Program-made: the position numbers and the translations under genes
Shown: one piece after another, positions 34,156-45,942 of the stretch
Layout: each line of letters begins with the position of its first letter
Numbering within the stretch: the first letter of the stretch is position 1
DNA from: Delphinus delphis
Taxonomy: Eukaryota > Chordata > Mammalia > Artiodactyla > Delphinidae
Direction: 5' to 3'
Assembly (NCBI RefSeq): GCF_949987515.2
Contig: NC_082698.1
Coordinates: 32,826,070 to 32,890,069 of the forward strand
Length of the DNA: 64,000 nt
The notes under the pieces: generated by a model
Told to the model about the DNA's origin: nothing
The model's database searches: none
What the model saw: the letters and a program-made list of their open reading frames with translations, nothing else

Positions 34156-35984
34156 CTAGGTTCCTCAGTTCTCTTCCTTATAGTTCTTCCACACGGTTAG
34201 CTTCATAGCACGATAGTCTCAGGGTAGTTGGACTTGTTATACAATGGCCGGTTTCCAAGAGCGCAATAGCTGGAATCTTAAGGCTTAGGCCCAGAACTTG
34301 CACAATGTCATTTTTACCATAATTTATTGGTTAAAGTAAGGCAGAGGGTCAGCACAGATTCAAGGAGAGAGAACACACAAGGTATGAATACTGGGAGGCA
34401 CAGTTCATTTCAGGTTACTAAAGTACCACAGTGGGCTTGGGATTTAATGGCTCACATTAATGTCAGGTCCGAGAAGTATAGCTGACTCAGGAATGTCAGT
34501 AACAAGGCACTCAAATGAGGTCAACGGGAATATGCTTCTCTTTGCTTCTCACCCATGTTCCCTCTGTGTCAACACCCATCTCAGGCAGACTCCTTGCTAC
34601 TGGTGGCAAGATGGCCACAGTATTTCCGACTTTCAAGGATCCACGGAGAATGGTGTATCCATCCATCCAGGCACCTATCCTGTGACTGGGCAGATGGAAT
34701 ATGCAGATTGGCTGGTCTGGGTCATGTGCTTATCTATGGCATACGCTGTTGATGAACTGCTTACCCAGCAGTATTTCCCAGCTCTCTTCTCCACTGACTG
34801 AGAGTCTGAAAAAGCCAAACACTCAATTTCTCAGCTTCCTTTCCAGCTAGGGATGTCCAGATGATTGACTCTGGCCAATGAAGTGAAAGGGGAGGTGATC
34901 TTTCCGACTTCCAGGGAAGATCTTTATTGAGAGTCTAGCTACTCCATGATATTGCTGCCTTGGCATCTACTTTGTTTGGCTAAGCAGCCTGTGGGAGACA
35001 TAAACTAACACTAGCCCCGTCATGCAAGCTCCTACCCTAGATGATAGCCTGCAGAGTCACAAGTAAATGTCAGTTCCTGGTATGACTTCCCCAGTAGCCT
35101 TTGTGATAGTCTTTCCCACTTTCCAGGGCCTTGCCCTTGTGCCCCCGCCTTCCGCCTTAGATAAGACCCCTGTGGAACTTGTGAAAGCCTTGCTCTTTTG
35201 AATGGACCATTTCAGCCTTAGCCTGAGAACCCCAAGGCACTCCATCCACAGACCCTGATAAATGCATGTGCCCTGGGATCCTACCTCTCTCTGTCTCTGC
35301 TTGTACCCTGCCTTGACTTCCCTGTGTGGCCAATCAAAGAGTGCAGTGTTCTTCCTCCGGTACCTGTGAGTAATAAACCTCTCCTTCAGTTCCTCTTGTG
35401 GTCTTTTGTTGAACACCAGCTTACCATCCACCTTCCTGGAGATCTACTTAATAAATATTAATTTAACAAAGTCATAACAATTTTCTTCCCCGATTAAATA
35501 AGAAACTAGTCTTCCTATGTGTATAAACCACACCCCACCCAGCAACTTCCTACTTTGACATTAATGTGAGATAATGAAAAGGCTGGAGTGTGACAATGAG
35601 GAGAAGGCCAAGAGAATCTCAGAGATGCAGGCCTCGAGCCCGGCATTATTCAACTGATCCAGAAACCTTCTATACCTATACTGTAAACATCTCTATAGTT
35701 TAAAGTCCCTTGTAATTGAGTTTTCCTTTGCATCATAATTAGACACCATTGCTAGGGCTGGGGAGGGGCTTTCAAGCTTGTTAAACCACATGGACTGAGA
35801 GTGTAGGAATGGTAGTTTCCCCAGAAGAAACTCTAGTACTGTTACCAGAAGAAGGAGGGGTAAGTGCGTGCTTGGCAGTGAAAAATGTCCGTTTTAGCTC
35901 ATAAATCCTGGATCTAGGAACAGGTCTCAGGTTAGTCTGTCCTCAGAGGCCCATGAAATCAGCTTGCTTTATGTCTGCATGTAT
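34156..35984. other. Mostly unrecognised
   Basis: The stretch 34790-34960 (tcctttccagctagggatgt, gactctggccaatgaagtga) looks like part of an old LTR or DNA element, not assigned. No gene is seen. Confidence 0.4.
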
Positions 35985-36205
35985 GTATTTAAGGTATAAT
36001 TGATTTACACTATTATACACATTTCAGGTGTACAGCATACTGAGTCACATTTTTAAAGATTATACTCCACTTATAGTTATTAAAAAATATTGGCCATATT
36101 CCCTATGCTGTACAATATATCCTATTTATTTTATACACAGTAGTTTGTAACTCTTAATCCCTTACCCCTATCTTGCCCTCCCCCCATCCCTCTCCTGGAA
36201 CCAGC
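35985..36205 (-). mobile_element. L1 3' UTR fragment (antisense)
   Basis: Plus-strand text ttaaggtataattgatttac, aggtgtacagcatactgagt, gctgtacaatatatcctatt is the reverse complement of the L1 3' end type seen at 40500-40650. Confidence 0.7.
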
Positions 36206-36540
36206 ATTACTATACTTATTTTGCACATGGAAGAAACTGAAGCTGAAGGAGACTGGGAGATTTTCTCCTTGTCACGGAAGTACCTAGTGGCAAATCTGGG
36301 ATCAGTACCTGGTTCCTTGATTTTGATGTTATTGCTCCTCTCCTTCCATGAAGTGGCACAAAGCAGTAGGAATAATTTATCACCTTGAATGAAGATTAAA
36401 CTCCCAGAAGATTTTGACAGGATAGAACAATGTGCTAAATCAGCAGAAGGTGAGAGAAAAAGACAGAAATATTATTTGACCATAAAATCAACATGTATCA
36501 GCTGGGCAATATGACAGTCAAAATAGTCAGTGTGAGGAAT
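36206..36540. other. Nothing recognised
   Basis: Unique-looking sequence between two repeats. Confidence 0.4.
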
Positions 36541-37135
36541 TGTCCATGAAAAGATAATCAGTCAATCTAAGAAAGAAATGGAGAATTTTATTCAAGCTGA
36601 ATTTGAGGATTATAACCCGGGAAGAGTGTCTCAGAATGCTCTGAGAACTGTTCTGTCCATTAGAAGTCAAGGCAGAGTTGTATAAGTTTTTTGCGGCAGA
36701 GGGCTGTACATCAAATGACGTACTATTGACAGTTTACGTAATCCACATTTAAGTGTCATCATGATGGGTCATGTGACCCCTTACAAGATCAAAAAGCAAT
36801 GTTATCTTTTTTTTTTTTTTTTTTTTGTGGTACGCGGGCCTCTCACTGTTGTGGCCTCTCCCGTTGCGGAGCACAGGCTCCGGACGCGCAGGCTCAGCGG
36901 CCATGGCTCATGGGCCCAGCCGCTTCGCGGCATGTGGGATCTTCCCGGACCGGAGCACGAACCCGTGTCCCCTGCATCGGCAGGCGGACTCTCAACCACT
37001 GCGCCACCAGGGAAGCCCCTGGAATGTTATCTTTTAAGGAGTTGTCTCATTGATGCTAGGAGAATGGCGCTCTTTATGGTTAAGCACTATGGTTAAGAAG
37101 TTCCACCATAGGCTTTTTTAAAAGGGCTTTTGGGG
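36541..37135 (-). mobile_element. ERV LTR-like element, copy 1, with nested SINE
   Basis: The stretch 36541-36810 continues after a SINE at 37019-37110. Text such as gggtcatgtgaccccttaca and atgttatcttttaaggagtt matches, in reverse complement, the element at 56400-56720. The R-region-like AATAAAATTCTCC (minus strand, near 36585-36573) suggests a minus-strand LTR. Family not assigned. Confidence 0.6.
36811..37018 (-). mobile_element. CHR-2-like SINE, short A-tailed form
   Basis: A T-run of about 22 sits at the left and the head at the right. Target duplication aatgttatctttt lies at 36799-36811 and 37023-37035. It is near-identical to the copies at 22987 and 44851, so it is young. Confidence 0.93.
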
Positions 37136-37198
37136 TTTCCTCATGACATGGAAGCTGGATTTTCCCAGAGCGAGTGACCCAAGAAAGAGCAAGCAGGG

Positions 37199-37426
37199 GG
37201 ACTTCCCTGGTGGCGCAGTGGTTAAGAATCCGCCTGCCAATGCAGGAGACATGGGTTCGAGCCCTACATATATATAGAGAGAGAGAGAGAGAGAAGCCAC
37301 CACAATGAGAAAACCGCGCACCGCAAGGAAGAGTAGTGCCTCCTCACCACAACTAAAGAAAGCCTGCACACAGCAACAAAGACCCAACGCTGCCATAAAT
37401 AAATAAATAAATAATTAATTTTTTTT
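37199..37426 (+). mobile_element. CHR-family SINE with a microsatellite in place of its middle
   Basis: The head acttccctggtggcgcagtg and B-box are intact to gggttcgagccct. Then (TA)n(GA)n at 37266-37294 replaces roughly the central 100-150 bases. The 3' part (ccacaactaaagaaagcc) and (aaat)n tail follow. Target duplication is aagagcaagcagggg near 37184-37198 and aaaagcaagcagga near 37428-37441. Confidence 0.88.
37266..37294. repeat. (TA)n(GA)n microsatellite inside a SINE
   Basis: About five TA and nine GA units are perfect. Confidence 0.92.
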
Positions 37427-37432
37427 AAAAAA

Positions 37433-37745
37433 GCAAGCAGGAAACTTCAGTGCCTTTTATGAGTTAGTTTCTGGAGCAGCATCCCGTTACTTCTTTTCTT
37501 TTCATTAGAAGCAAGTCACAAGTGCAGCTCATACTCAAGGCGAGGGTTTCACCTTTTGAAGACAGTGGCAAAGAATTTGTGGACATATTTAATCCACCCT
37601 CCATTACCATTGGCAAGACCATACATGAAGCAGCTTATATGATTCTGGGCACTAAAATTTAAGAGAAGCATATAACCCTGCAGTTTTTCTTGATAACACC
37701 TATCATTGTTGTCATCTTTTTGTGTGACTATGTACACAATATTTT
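37433..37745. other. Nothing recognised
   Basis: Short unique-looking stretch. Confidence 0.4.
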
Positions 37746-37754
37746 TCTCTCCTC

Positions 37755-37880
37755 CTAGATTGTAAGTTTCCTTAGGACAGGAATGTAACCTATTTTTCTC
37801 ATCACCTTATTCTCAAGGTCTAGTTTACTGCTTGACACAAAGCAAGTGCACAATAAACATTTATTGAATGTTGAAAGAGT
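37755..37880 (+). repeat. L2 3' end fragment
   Basis: Layout agattgtaagtttccttagg, gacaggaatgta and caataaacatttattgaatg matches an L2 3' terminus. Confidence 0.6.
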
Positions 37881-39125
37881 TCACTGGACAAAGGTCCAAG
37901 GGCACTCTTCATGCCACATGAGGAATAACTGGAGTAAATTGAGACTTAGCCTGAGAAAAGGCTTACTGGGGAACATGAGAGCTCTCTTTGATCCTGCAAA
38001 GTAGAAGAGATTCATTATGGATACCACCAAGGGAGAGAGTTGCAATTAACTGGTGGAAGCTCTAAGGTAACAGATTTTTATCTGACTATAAGGAACAACT
38101 TTGTAACAACCAGAAATATTTTACAATGGCTAGAGGGCTTAAGGAGGGACTAAGTTGAGTGCCTGCTGAAAGATCACTTGTTGGGAATATTACCAAAAAA
38201 AATGAATATATTAGATAGGGTGTGGGATCAGGTGACTTTTATGGAACTCTGAGATTATATGATCTGTGATCTCAGATTTATGCTAGTTTACCTAATTTTA
38301 AATGTCAAAACAAGCAAACAATACACTCTCTGCCTGTCCCCTGTGGTAAACATCAGTTGCTTTATTTATCTAGCATGTACCCATTTCTTTTTGAAAATGT
38401 ATCCTCCCTTTGTTTTGAGGGACTGCTCTACCCACCAACCTTGTGATTTTAATGGGCACTGCTAAGCAGAGTACTCTGCCTCTTGCCTCCAACTAAAGTA
38501 GGGATGTGACCCCACAGATCCATCAGAGTGTTACAGGGACTTTTCTATTGGAATCGTCATCTCTGGTGTGAGAGTGGGGAGGATGTGAGCCTGGGAAATG
38601 ATGGCAGATGTATTGCAGCTTCATGAATGACATGAACCCAGAAGGGAGAAACAGAGATGCAGACGGAGAATGAGATGAACTTCTAGTTCCTGTTGCCAAA
38701 TGTTTTTGAGTCTCCCTGTCACACCTGCTTTTTCGGCAGTTTGCTTTCCTGAACCAATAAAGTCTCTATTTTTGTCCAGAGACTTTCATATTGCATTTCT
38801 GTCACTTGCAATCAAAATCCTGAGCAGCTGCTGCTTCTCTCCTGACTTCTCTATTTCTGTTAATGATACTGTTCATTATCAAGCTGTGAAACCCCCAAGA
38901 CTTCTTTTCCTTGCCTCTGAGAGTCTTGCCAGTACCACGTGCTGTGAATTCATCCTTCACCAAGTCATGAAGTTGAATGCCTGAAAACACTGCTTTGGAC
39001 AGTAACTTGCTCCAAAACCTCCAAGAATATATACCTTATTCAAATTCTGCTCAGACTATGGAGTGATAAAATGAAAGTTTTTACAGGATGTCATCAAACT
39101 CCTTGCTAATTTTTTTCTAATATAT
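37881..39125. other. Nothing recognised
   Basis: Small open frames only (to 94 codons). The stretch 38455-38640 may be an eroded LTR. Confidence 0.4.
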
Positions 39126-39440
39126 AGTTTCCTCTCCCTTGAATGTCCTACCTACTTCTCGCATGAATCTCACCCCGCCTTCAAAGTTGAGGTTGAATCC
39201 CACCTTCTTTGTGAGGCTTTCCTGAGCATCCACCCCAGGTCAAAATAATCTCTCCTCCTTCTGGACTTTTGGAATATTTTGTCTCCTCCAGTCATTTGTC
39301 AATTTAATTATATACAAATCTCCTATTATTGCCTTTTGTCTTTATGTCCTATTTTTCCAATTACACTAAGATCTCTGAATATGAGAGTGGTGCCTTATGC
39401 ATCCTTGCATCCCTACAATTGTTGGTGTAGAACTAACTTG
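39126..39440 (+). mobile_element. L2 LINE fragment
   Basis: Text gaatgtcctacctacttctc, gttgaggttgaatcccacct and gtgaggctttcctgagcatc is L2-like. Confidence 0.55.
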
Positions 39441-39550
39441 TACAAAATAAGTTTATTCATTCATTTATCAAATATTTATTTGGGTATCTGTGATGTGTCA
39501 GGCACTATTCTCAGCTCTGGAGATATAACTGCAAATAAAACAGTTGGAAA
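39441..39550 (+). repeat. Ancient repeat fragment (attcattcaacaaatattt type)
   Basis: The phrases attcatttatcaaatattta and tgtgtcaggcactattctca belong to an old repeat also visible near 55975, 60133 and 62010. Family not assigned. Confidence 0.5.
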
Positions 39551-39559
39551 AATAATACC

Positions 39560-40650
39560 TCTATCATCAAAAAGAACACAAATAACAAATGTTGCTGAGG
39601 ATGTGGAGGAAAGGGAACCCTCGTGCACTGTTGGTGGGAATGTAAATTGGTGCAGCCACTGTGGAGAACAGTATGGAGGTTTCCCAAAAAAGTAAAAATA
39701 GAACTACCATATAACCCAGCAATTCCACTCCTGGGTATATATTCAAAGAAAAGGAAAACACTAATTTGAAAAGATACATGCACCCCAATGTCCATAGCAG
39801 CATTATTTACAACCGCCAAAATATGGAAGCAACCTAAGTGTCCATCAACAGATGAATGGATAGAGAAGATGTGATAGGACTTCCCTGGTGGTGCAGTGGT
39901 TAAGAATCCATCTGCCAACGCAGGGAACACAGGTTTGATCCCTGGTCCAGGAAGATCCCACATGCCACAGTGCATCTAAACCCATGTGCCATAACTACTG
40001 ATCCTGCATGCCACAACCACTGAAGCCAACATGCCTAGAGCCCGTGCTCTGCAACAAGAGAAGCCACCGCAATGAGAAGCCAGCACACCAAAACCAAGAG
40101 TAACCCCCACTTGCTGCAACCAGAGAAAGCCCACACAGTAACAAAGACCCAACACAGCCAAAAATAAATAAATTTATTTTTAAAAAAGATGTGATATATA
40201 TAAACAATGGAATACTACTCAGCCATAAAAAAGAATGAAATCTTGCCATTTGCAGCAGCACGGATGGACTTGGAGGGCATTATGCTAAATGAAATAAGTC
40301 AGACAGAGAAAGACAAATACTGTATGATATCACTTATATGTGGAATCTAAAAAATGCAACAAACTAGTAAATATAACAAAAAAGAAGCATATTCACAGGT
40401 ATAGACAAAAAAACTAGTGGTTACTAGTGAGGAGAGGGAAGCGGGGAGGAGCAAGATAAGGATAAGGAATTAAGAGGTACAAACTACTATGTATAAACTA
40501 AATAAACTACAAGGATATATTGTACAACACAGGGAATATAGCCAATATTTTATAATAAATATAAAGGGAATAAAACTTTTAAAAATTGTGAATCACTATG
40601 TTGTACACCTGAAATTTAGATATTGCACATCAGCTATACGTCAGTTAAAA
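39560..40650 (+). mobile_element. L1 3' end, interrupted by a SINE
   Basis: ORF2 tail and 3' UTR text: cactgttggtgggaatgtaa, gaactaccatataacccagc, gaatactactcagccataaa, gtacacctgaaatttagata, then an A run. A CHR SINE lies at 39877-40178. Frames are broken. Confidence 0.85.
39877..40178 (+). mobile_element. CHR-family SINE, long form, in L1
   Basis: The head is ggacttccctggtggtgcag and the tail aataaataaatttattttt. Target duplication agaagatgtgata lies at 39864-39876 and aaaagatgtgata at 40183-40195. Confidence 0.92.
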
Positions 40651-41790
40651 AAAAAAATTCTACCCTTGGCGAGCTTGTATTTTAATAGAACACTAACAGA
40701 AAATAAGTTATCAAGGGCAATTATATTAAAAAAATACAGCTATGTTTATTAAGCCATAATGGAAAATTATATATGACATGGAGTATGTTAAACAGTGCTA
40801 AGTGTTGTTGACAAACAGAACAGGGATTGAATTGTGTGGTGGAGGATGTTACAAGTGCCCCCAAAATGTGTATTGATTGATTTTCCCCCTCAGATATTTA
40901 TTTAAATTATTTTCACCAACTTTGCAAATCTGTTTGATGAGGTCACACTTCCCTTACCATAACACCTGTGGAATCTGGACGCTGTTCCTTTTCAAATATT
41001 TCCTCTATTCATTTTTCAATTATTTTTTAGAGCTGTAATTAATCATTTCTTTAACATTTTGTAAATGTATTCTTAAAGTTGGCCCTAAGATCTCTAAGAG
41101 CAGGGGTTGCAAACCTGAATGCTCCCAGGGCCAGGCTGAGCAAGGGGAACAAAGAGTGGGAGCCTTATTTTGTTGCCAGGCAAGATTTCAGGCCCAGTGT
41201 CGCCAGATGTTTCAAGTGAAACCAGAAATCAGATGCTGAAATCTGCCAACTAATCACATTAAAAAAATATATTGTGCAGGCCAAACAGGACAGCTCTCTC
41301 TGAGTCTGGCCTACTGGCTTCCTATTTGTAACTTTTGACATGGGGAATATTGCCTACGCTCACCACTTCTGCACTGATCACTCCTGCTTTGGGGGGACAC
41401 TTGCCTTAATCAAAGGCTAGATTTCATAATATTATTGTGCATGACTCTGGCAGTAACTGTCAGTAACGCATGTGGGGACATACTGGCTGTAATAACTTAA
41501 GAGCCAGTGTTTTCTATTAACACATTTCATATTCCTCAGTCCAAGTTTCCTTCTCATAGGATTAAAGAGTCAGAAGGGAGCTTGCAGAAGCAGGGCTGAG
41601 GATTGGGGTTGGGGGTGGAGGTGTCCTCTCTTTCAGCCCCTCACCCTTCTTTCCTAGCAGATGCTCGTTCAGGCTCATCCTGAGATTTGCCACAGGTAGG
41701 CAGCTCACTGTCCACCAACAATGGGTGGACGTAACACATCAACACAGGCCACTTGCAATTCACATGCAGTGATCCTGACCTTGTTCTTCT
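40651..41790. other. Mostly unrecognised
   Basis: No gene is seen. The stretch 41095-41340 (caggggttgcaaacctgaat ... ggcctactggcttcc) may be an old hAT-type element, not assigned. Confidence 0.4.
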
Positions 41791-41794
41791 CAAC

Positions 41795-42055
41795 AGCACA
41801 AAATAAGTCTACTCAGTCAAAATCATAAGGACAAAAAAGTAGAATGTGGTTGCCAGGGGCTGGAGGGAGTGAGGAATGAGGAGTTACCATTTAATGAGTG
41901 CACAGTTGTGGTTTGGGAAGATACAGTTCTACAGATGGATAGTGCTGATAATTGCACAGCAATGTGAATGTCCTTATTGCCACAGAACTGTACACTTAAA
42001 AATGGTTAAAATGATCAATTTTATGTTATGTATATTTTACCACAATAAAAACAAA
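41795..42055 (+). mobile_element. L1 3' UTR fragment
   Basis: Text gtggttgccaggggctggag, cacagcaatgtgaatgtcct, cttaaaaatggttaaaatga, then accacaataaaaac. It is the same 3' end type as 17480-17700. Confidence 0.8.
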
Positions 42056-43050
42056 TGGCTTTTACGAACGAGCAAAATAGACTCCTATCCATGTGTCGGT
42101 ATTTCAGAGTTCATAACATTTATTTTATTTAAGACCCAGCCTATTATGCTGCTAATACTGCTAAAATAAAATTAAGTCTACTCTCTTTTTCACATGCCAT
42201 GATGATCTGCAAATGATTGACAAGCAATGCGATACTAGACCTGGGAAAGTAGTTTGGAGTGGTGCCGTGTTCCAGATGCAAGCCAGGAAAACAGGGAAAG
42301 GAGAAGCATGGACTGAGGAAGGAGAAAAGAGGAAAGAAGTAAAATAGCTAAGAATGGGAGATGGTAGGAGAATTTAGCCCAGACAGAGGAAGAAAGAGGC
42401 ATGTAAGAGTTATACTGGGGCACACTTCTTAGATGCAAAGGATGCAAGATAAAGGGAGAGGATAGAGAAGCTGGACTTATTAGGAAGACAGGACAAGGGC
42501 TGGGACTCAGATTAAGCAGGGCAACATTGGAGAGATACAACCATGAGAACTGCAACCATGGCAGGCTAGACTAGTGAAGGAAGCCTGTAACTCTAATTCT
42601 CTCCTGCGTGCCTCATGGAGCCAAGACGTCCTCATTCTACAGCAAAGTTGCTGTGCATATGTTGGTGGAACATGCCATTATGGGCACCTGGGGTGCCAGA
42701 AAGATGTATGGGGACAAGGCTCTAGGTTGAAATCTCAATAGAATAAGACCCCTTAAGAGAGTATACATAAAAGGATATTATAGGAGACTATATAAGGTGT
42801 TTGTCAGGGTTCTGGCAGGAAACAGATGGAATGTAATAATTTGTCATGTCAGGGTTAAGAGAATCAACAAGGGACTATTGGTAATAGAATGCCTTTACTA
42901 CCCTTAAGCCTGAAGGAGCAAGGGAAGGAATGGTGTTAGTGGTTACCAGTAGGAGAGGGGCTGAAAGCATTTCCAACTCCTACACTAAGCCTCAGTTTCC
43001 TAATTTTAAAAATAATTATTTATTTCAGACTATCACTGGAAAGAAAAAAC
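42056..43050. other. Nothing recognised
   Basis: Purine-rich stretch at 42290-42400; a 106-codon minus-strand frame there reflects the Ser/Leu-rich complement and has no likeness. Confidence 0.4.
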
Positions 43051-43054
43051 AAAG

Positions 43055-43290
43055 TAAAAATAATTAACATTTGTATAGCACTTGGGACATACCAGACATT
43101 GTTTTGAGCACTTTACATATATAAACTCTTTAAAACCTCACAAGAACTCTATGCTGTAGGCTCTATTGTTATCTACATTTTAGAGACAAGGAAAGAGAAA
43201 TTAGGTTATTTGACTAAAGTCACAGAACTTGTAAATAGCAGAGCCAGTATTGGAATCCTGGTCGTCTAACTCCAGGGTCTGTCTACTTAT
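43055..43290 (-). repeat. MIR element (antisense)
   Basis: Antisense MIR text: taacatttgtatagcacttg, gagcactttacatatataaa, ctctattgttatctacattt, gtattggaatcctggtcg. Confidence 0.8.
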
Positions 43291-43449
43291 AAAGCGCTTA
43301 GCATTGTAGCACAGGGTAGGCATCCGAAACGTCTCAGCAATACTGTTGATGATTAGGTGCCACAGGAATGCCTAGAAAAGGATGCAAGGGCACATCTGTT
43401 TGGTGGCTTGGAGGGTGGTTCTTTTCTAAAGTCTAGTTTAAAAATGGAA

Positions 43450-43605
43450 GGACTTCCCTGGTAGTCCAGTGGGTAAGATTCCACGCTCCCAACGCAGGGG
43501 GCCCAGGTTCAATCCCTTGTCGGGGAACTAGATCCCACATGCATGCTGCAGCTAAGAGTCCTCATGCTGCAACGAAGACCCGGAGCAGCCTAAATAAATA
43601 AATAT
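43450..43605 (+). mobile_element. CHR-family SINE, ggtccag-head subtype
   Basis: The head is ggacttccctggtagtccag and the tail aaataaataaatatt. No clean target duplication is seen. Confidence 0.85.
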
Positions 43606-44436
43606 TAAAAAAACAAATGTGCACCTGGAACCCCAAATGAAAAACTGAAGGAGAGGCAGAAGTTCTGGGGTCAATCTGATGACATTTCAAAAGCCACCCC
43701 AAGATTCTATTCCTTAGGTCTGTTCTCATTCTTGGGTTTCTGTTTCCCAGTGGCTATACTTCCATCTCTCTGGAGCCAGGGTTTTTTCCCCCTTCTGTAA
43801 GGGAGCAGGACCCTATGGGGCCTTCCCGGACAAACCCCTGCTCCCGTGTCCTGTGCTTTAGCTCCTCTCTGAAGTACCTAGGTAACAGTATCTGATGCAC
43901 ATTTCCTGAGTTGTTTTACAGATGCTAAAACCACCACTAAATGATGACCATGAGCACGCAGCCCCCAGACCTACTGGAGCCTGAGGATTGATAATGTGAC
44001 ACTGCCCTGTTACCTCACCACTCATCATCAACCAATCAGAGAATTGTCCGTGAGCTGATCACAAACCCTGTGGCTGCCCTCCCTCACCTGGCTTTTAAAA
44101 ATGCTTTCCTGAAACCAATCAGGGAGTTGGAGTGTTTTGAGGACTAGCTGCCCTGGACTCCTTGCTTGGTGCATGGCGCTTTCCTTCACCACAACCCGGC
44201 GTCAGTAGATTGGCTTTACTGTGTGCAGGAGAGCAGACCCAAGTCTGGCTTGGTAACACTTCCTCCACCAAGCTTCCCCTTTGTAGAACAGAGAACATGA
44301 GAACATTTCCTTTTTTTTTTTTTAATTTGTCAAAACATTTCAAGCATTTAATATCAAATTTGGCCAGTAGGTGTCAGCATCTATCACAAAATGGGTGATT
44401 GCTTACGCCATCTTTACATTTAAACTCAAAGATGAA
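43606..44436. other. Nothing recognised
   Basis: Unique-looking sequence. A poly-T run lies at about 44310-44323. Confidence 0.4.
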
Positions 44437-44437
44437 T

Positions 44438-44746
44438 TTTTTTTTTTAAGTTTTATTTACTTTTGGCTGCGTTGGGTCTTCATTACTGCACGCGGGCTTT
44501 TCTCTAGTTGCGGCGAGCGGAGGCTACCCTTTGTTGCGGTGCGCGGGCTTCTCGTTGTGGTGCCTTCTCTTGTTGTGGAGCACAGGCTCTAGGTGTGTGG
44601 GATCCAGTAGTTGTGACTTGCAGGCTCTAGAGCACAAGCTCAGTAGTTGCTCTGCGCCATGTGGGATCTTCCCAGACCAGGACTCGAACCCGTGTCCCCT
44701 GCATTGGCAGGCTGATTCTTAACCACTGCACCACCAGGGAAGTCCC
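44438..44746 (-). mobile_element. CHR-family SINE, long form
   Basis: The head is at the right (caccaccagggaagtccc). Target duplication aaagatgaatt (44428-44438) and aaagattaaatt (44747-44758). Confidence 0.9.
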
Positions 44747-44850
44747 AAAGATTAAATTATGTAAAACCGATTTCCTACTTTATTAATGTTTAGAAGGCTG
44801 TAATTCCATTTCCAGACTTCCATTTTGCTGGATATATGTACAGAAATTAC

Positions 44851-45065
44851 TTTTTTTTTTTTTTTTTTTTTTTATGGTACACGGGCCTCTCAGTGCGGCG
44901 GCCTCTCCCGCCGCGGAGCACAGGCTCCGGACGCGCAGGCTCAGCGGCCATGGCTCACGGGCCCAGCCGCTCCGCGGCACGTGGGATCCTCCCGGACCGG
45001 GGCACGAACCCGTGTCCTCTGTATCGGCAGGCGGACTCTCAACCACTGCGCCACCAGGGAAGCCC
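44851..45065 (-). mobile_element. CHR-2-like SINE, short A-tailed form
   Basis: A T-run of about 22 and the short body are seen. Target duplication cagaaattac (44841-44850) and cagaacttac (45066-45075) differ at one base. It is unusually GC-rich. Confidence 0.92.
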
Positions 45066-45226
45066 CAGAACTTACATTTTAAACGTTAAAAAATGTAAGG
45101 AAAAGTTTGAAGATAAAAGCTGCCTGCTTGATGAAAAGATTAATAATTTTCATGTAAGATCATCAATTCATTGGTCCATCAGTCATTTATTGACTACCGT
45201 AATCTGTAATAAAGAAGAAGCAAGGG

Positions 45227-45530
45227 CTTCCCTGGTGGCGCAGTGGTTGAGAATCTGCCTGCCAATGCAGGGGAGACGGGTTCGAGCCCTGGTCTGGGAA
45301 GGTCCCACATGCCGCGGAGCAACTAGGCCCGTGTGCCACACTACTGAGCCTGCGCGTCTGGAGCTTGTGCTCCCCAGCAAGAGAGGCCGAGACAGTGAGA
45401 GGCCCACACACCGCGATGAAGAGTGGCCCCCACTCACCGCAACTAGAGAAAGCCCTCGCATAGAAACGAAGACCCAACACAGCCAAAAATAAACAAACAA
45501 ATAAATAAATTTTAAAAAATACAATTAAAA
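45227..45530 (+). mobile_element. CHR-family SINE, long form
   Basis: The head is ggcttccctggtggcgcag and the tail is (aaat)n with a long A run to 45538. Incidental 113-218 codon open frames across this and its neighbour are repeat-derived. Confidence 0.9.
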
Positions 45531-45539
45531 AAAAAAAAC

Positions 45540-45942
45540 AAGACTCTTGTAGCATAGGATCCTGCAAGCTATAGGATACTGAAGTTTCAAATGATGTATT
45601 TTGGCTACTGGTGCCCCTTTTGGTAGATGTTTGCCTTAGTTCTGGTGTTTGCTCCTGCCCCAATCTATAAGTATTTTGCACAACATACCAAGTGTGCCCT
45701 ATTTAAGAAAATGGAGCATATGAAAATCTGGATCATTGGACTAAAACATCCATTGAGCACCTATTTTCTGTTCCTTGATGACACCTTGGGCAGATCCCAA
45801 AGCTTCCTATTCACACTCAGGTATTAAAAAGCCAAGCTGGGTCCAGCCCAATGAGAAGCTTCAGTTTCATATCCAACTCAATGCTCCGTCCCTCCTCCCC
45901 AGCTTGGGTATGACCAAGGGGGCTTGCAAGGGGTAGGGGACA
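45540..45942. other. Nothing recognised
   Basis: Unique-looking sequence. Confidence 0.4.

Noticed and set aside
39511..39975. 154-codon minus-strand frame
   Set aside because: Antisense of L1 and SINE sequence.
44836..45492. 218-codon plus-strand frame
   Set aside because: It runs through two opposed SINEs and the short gap between them; repeat-derived with no protein family.
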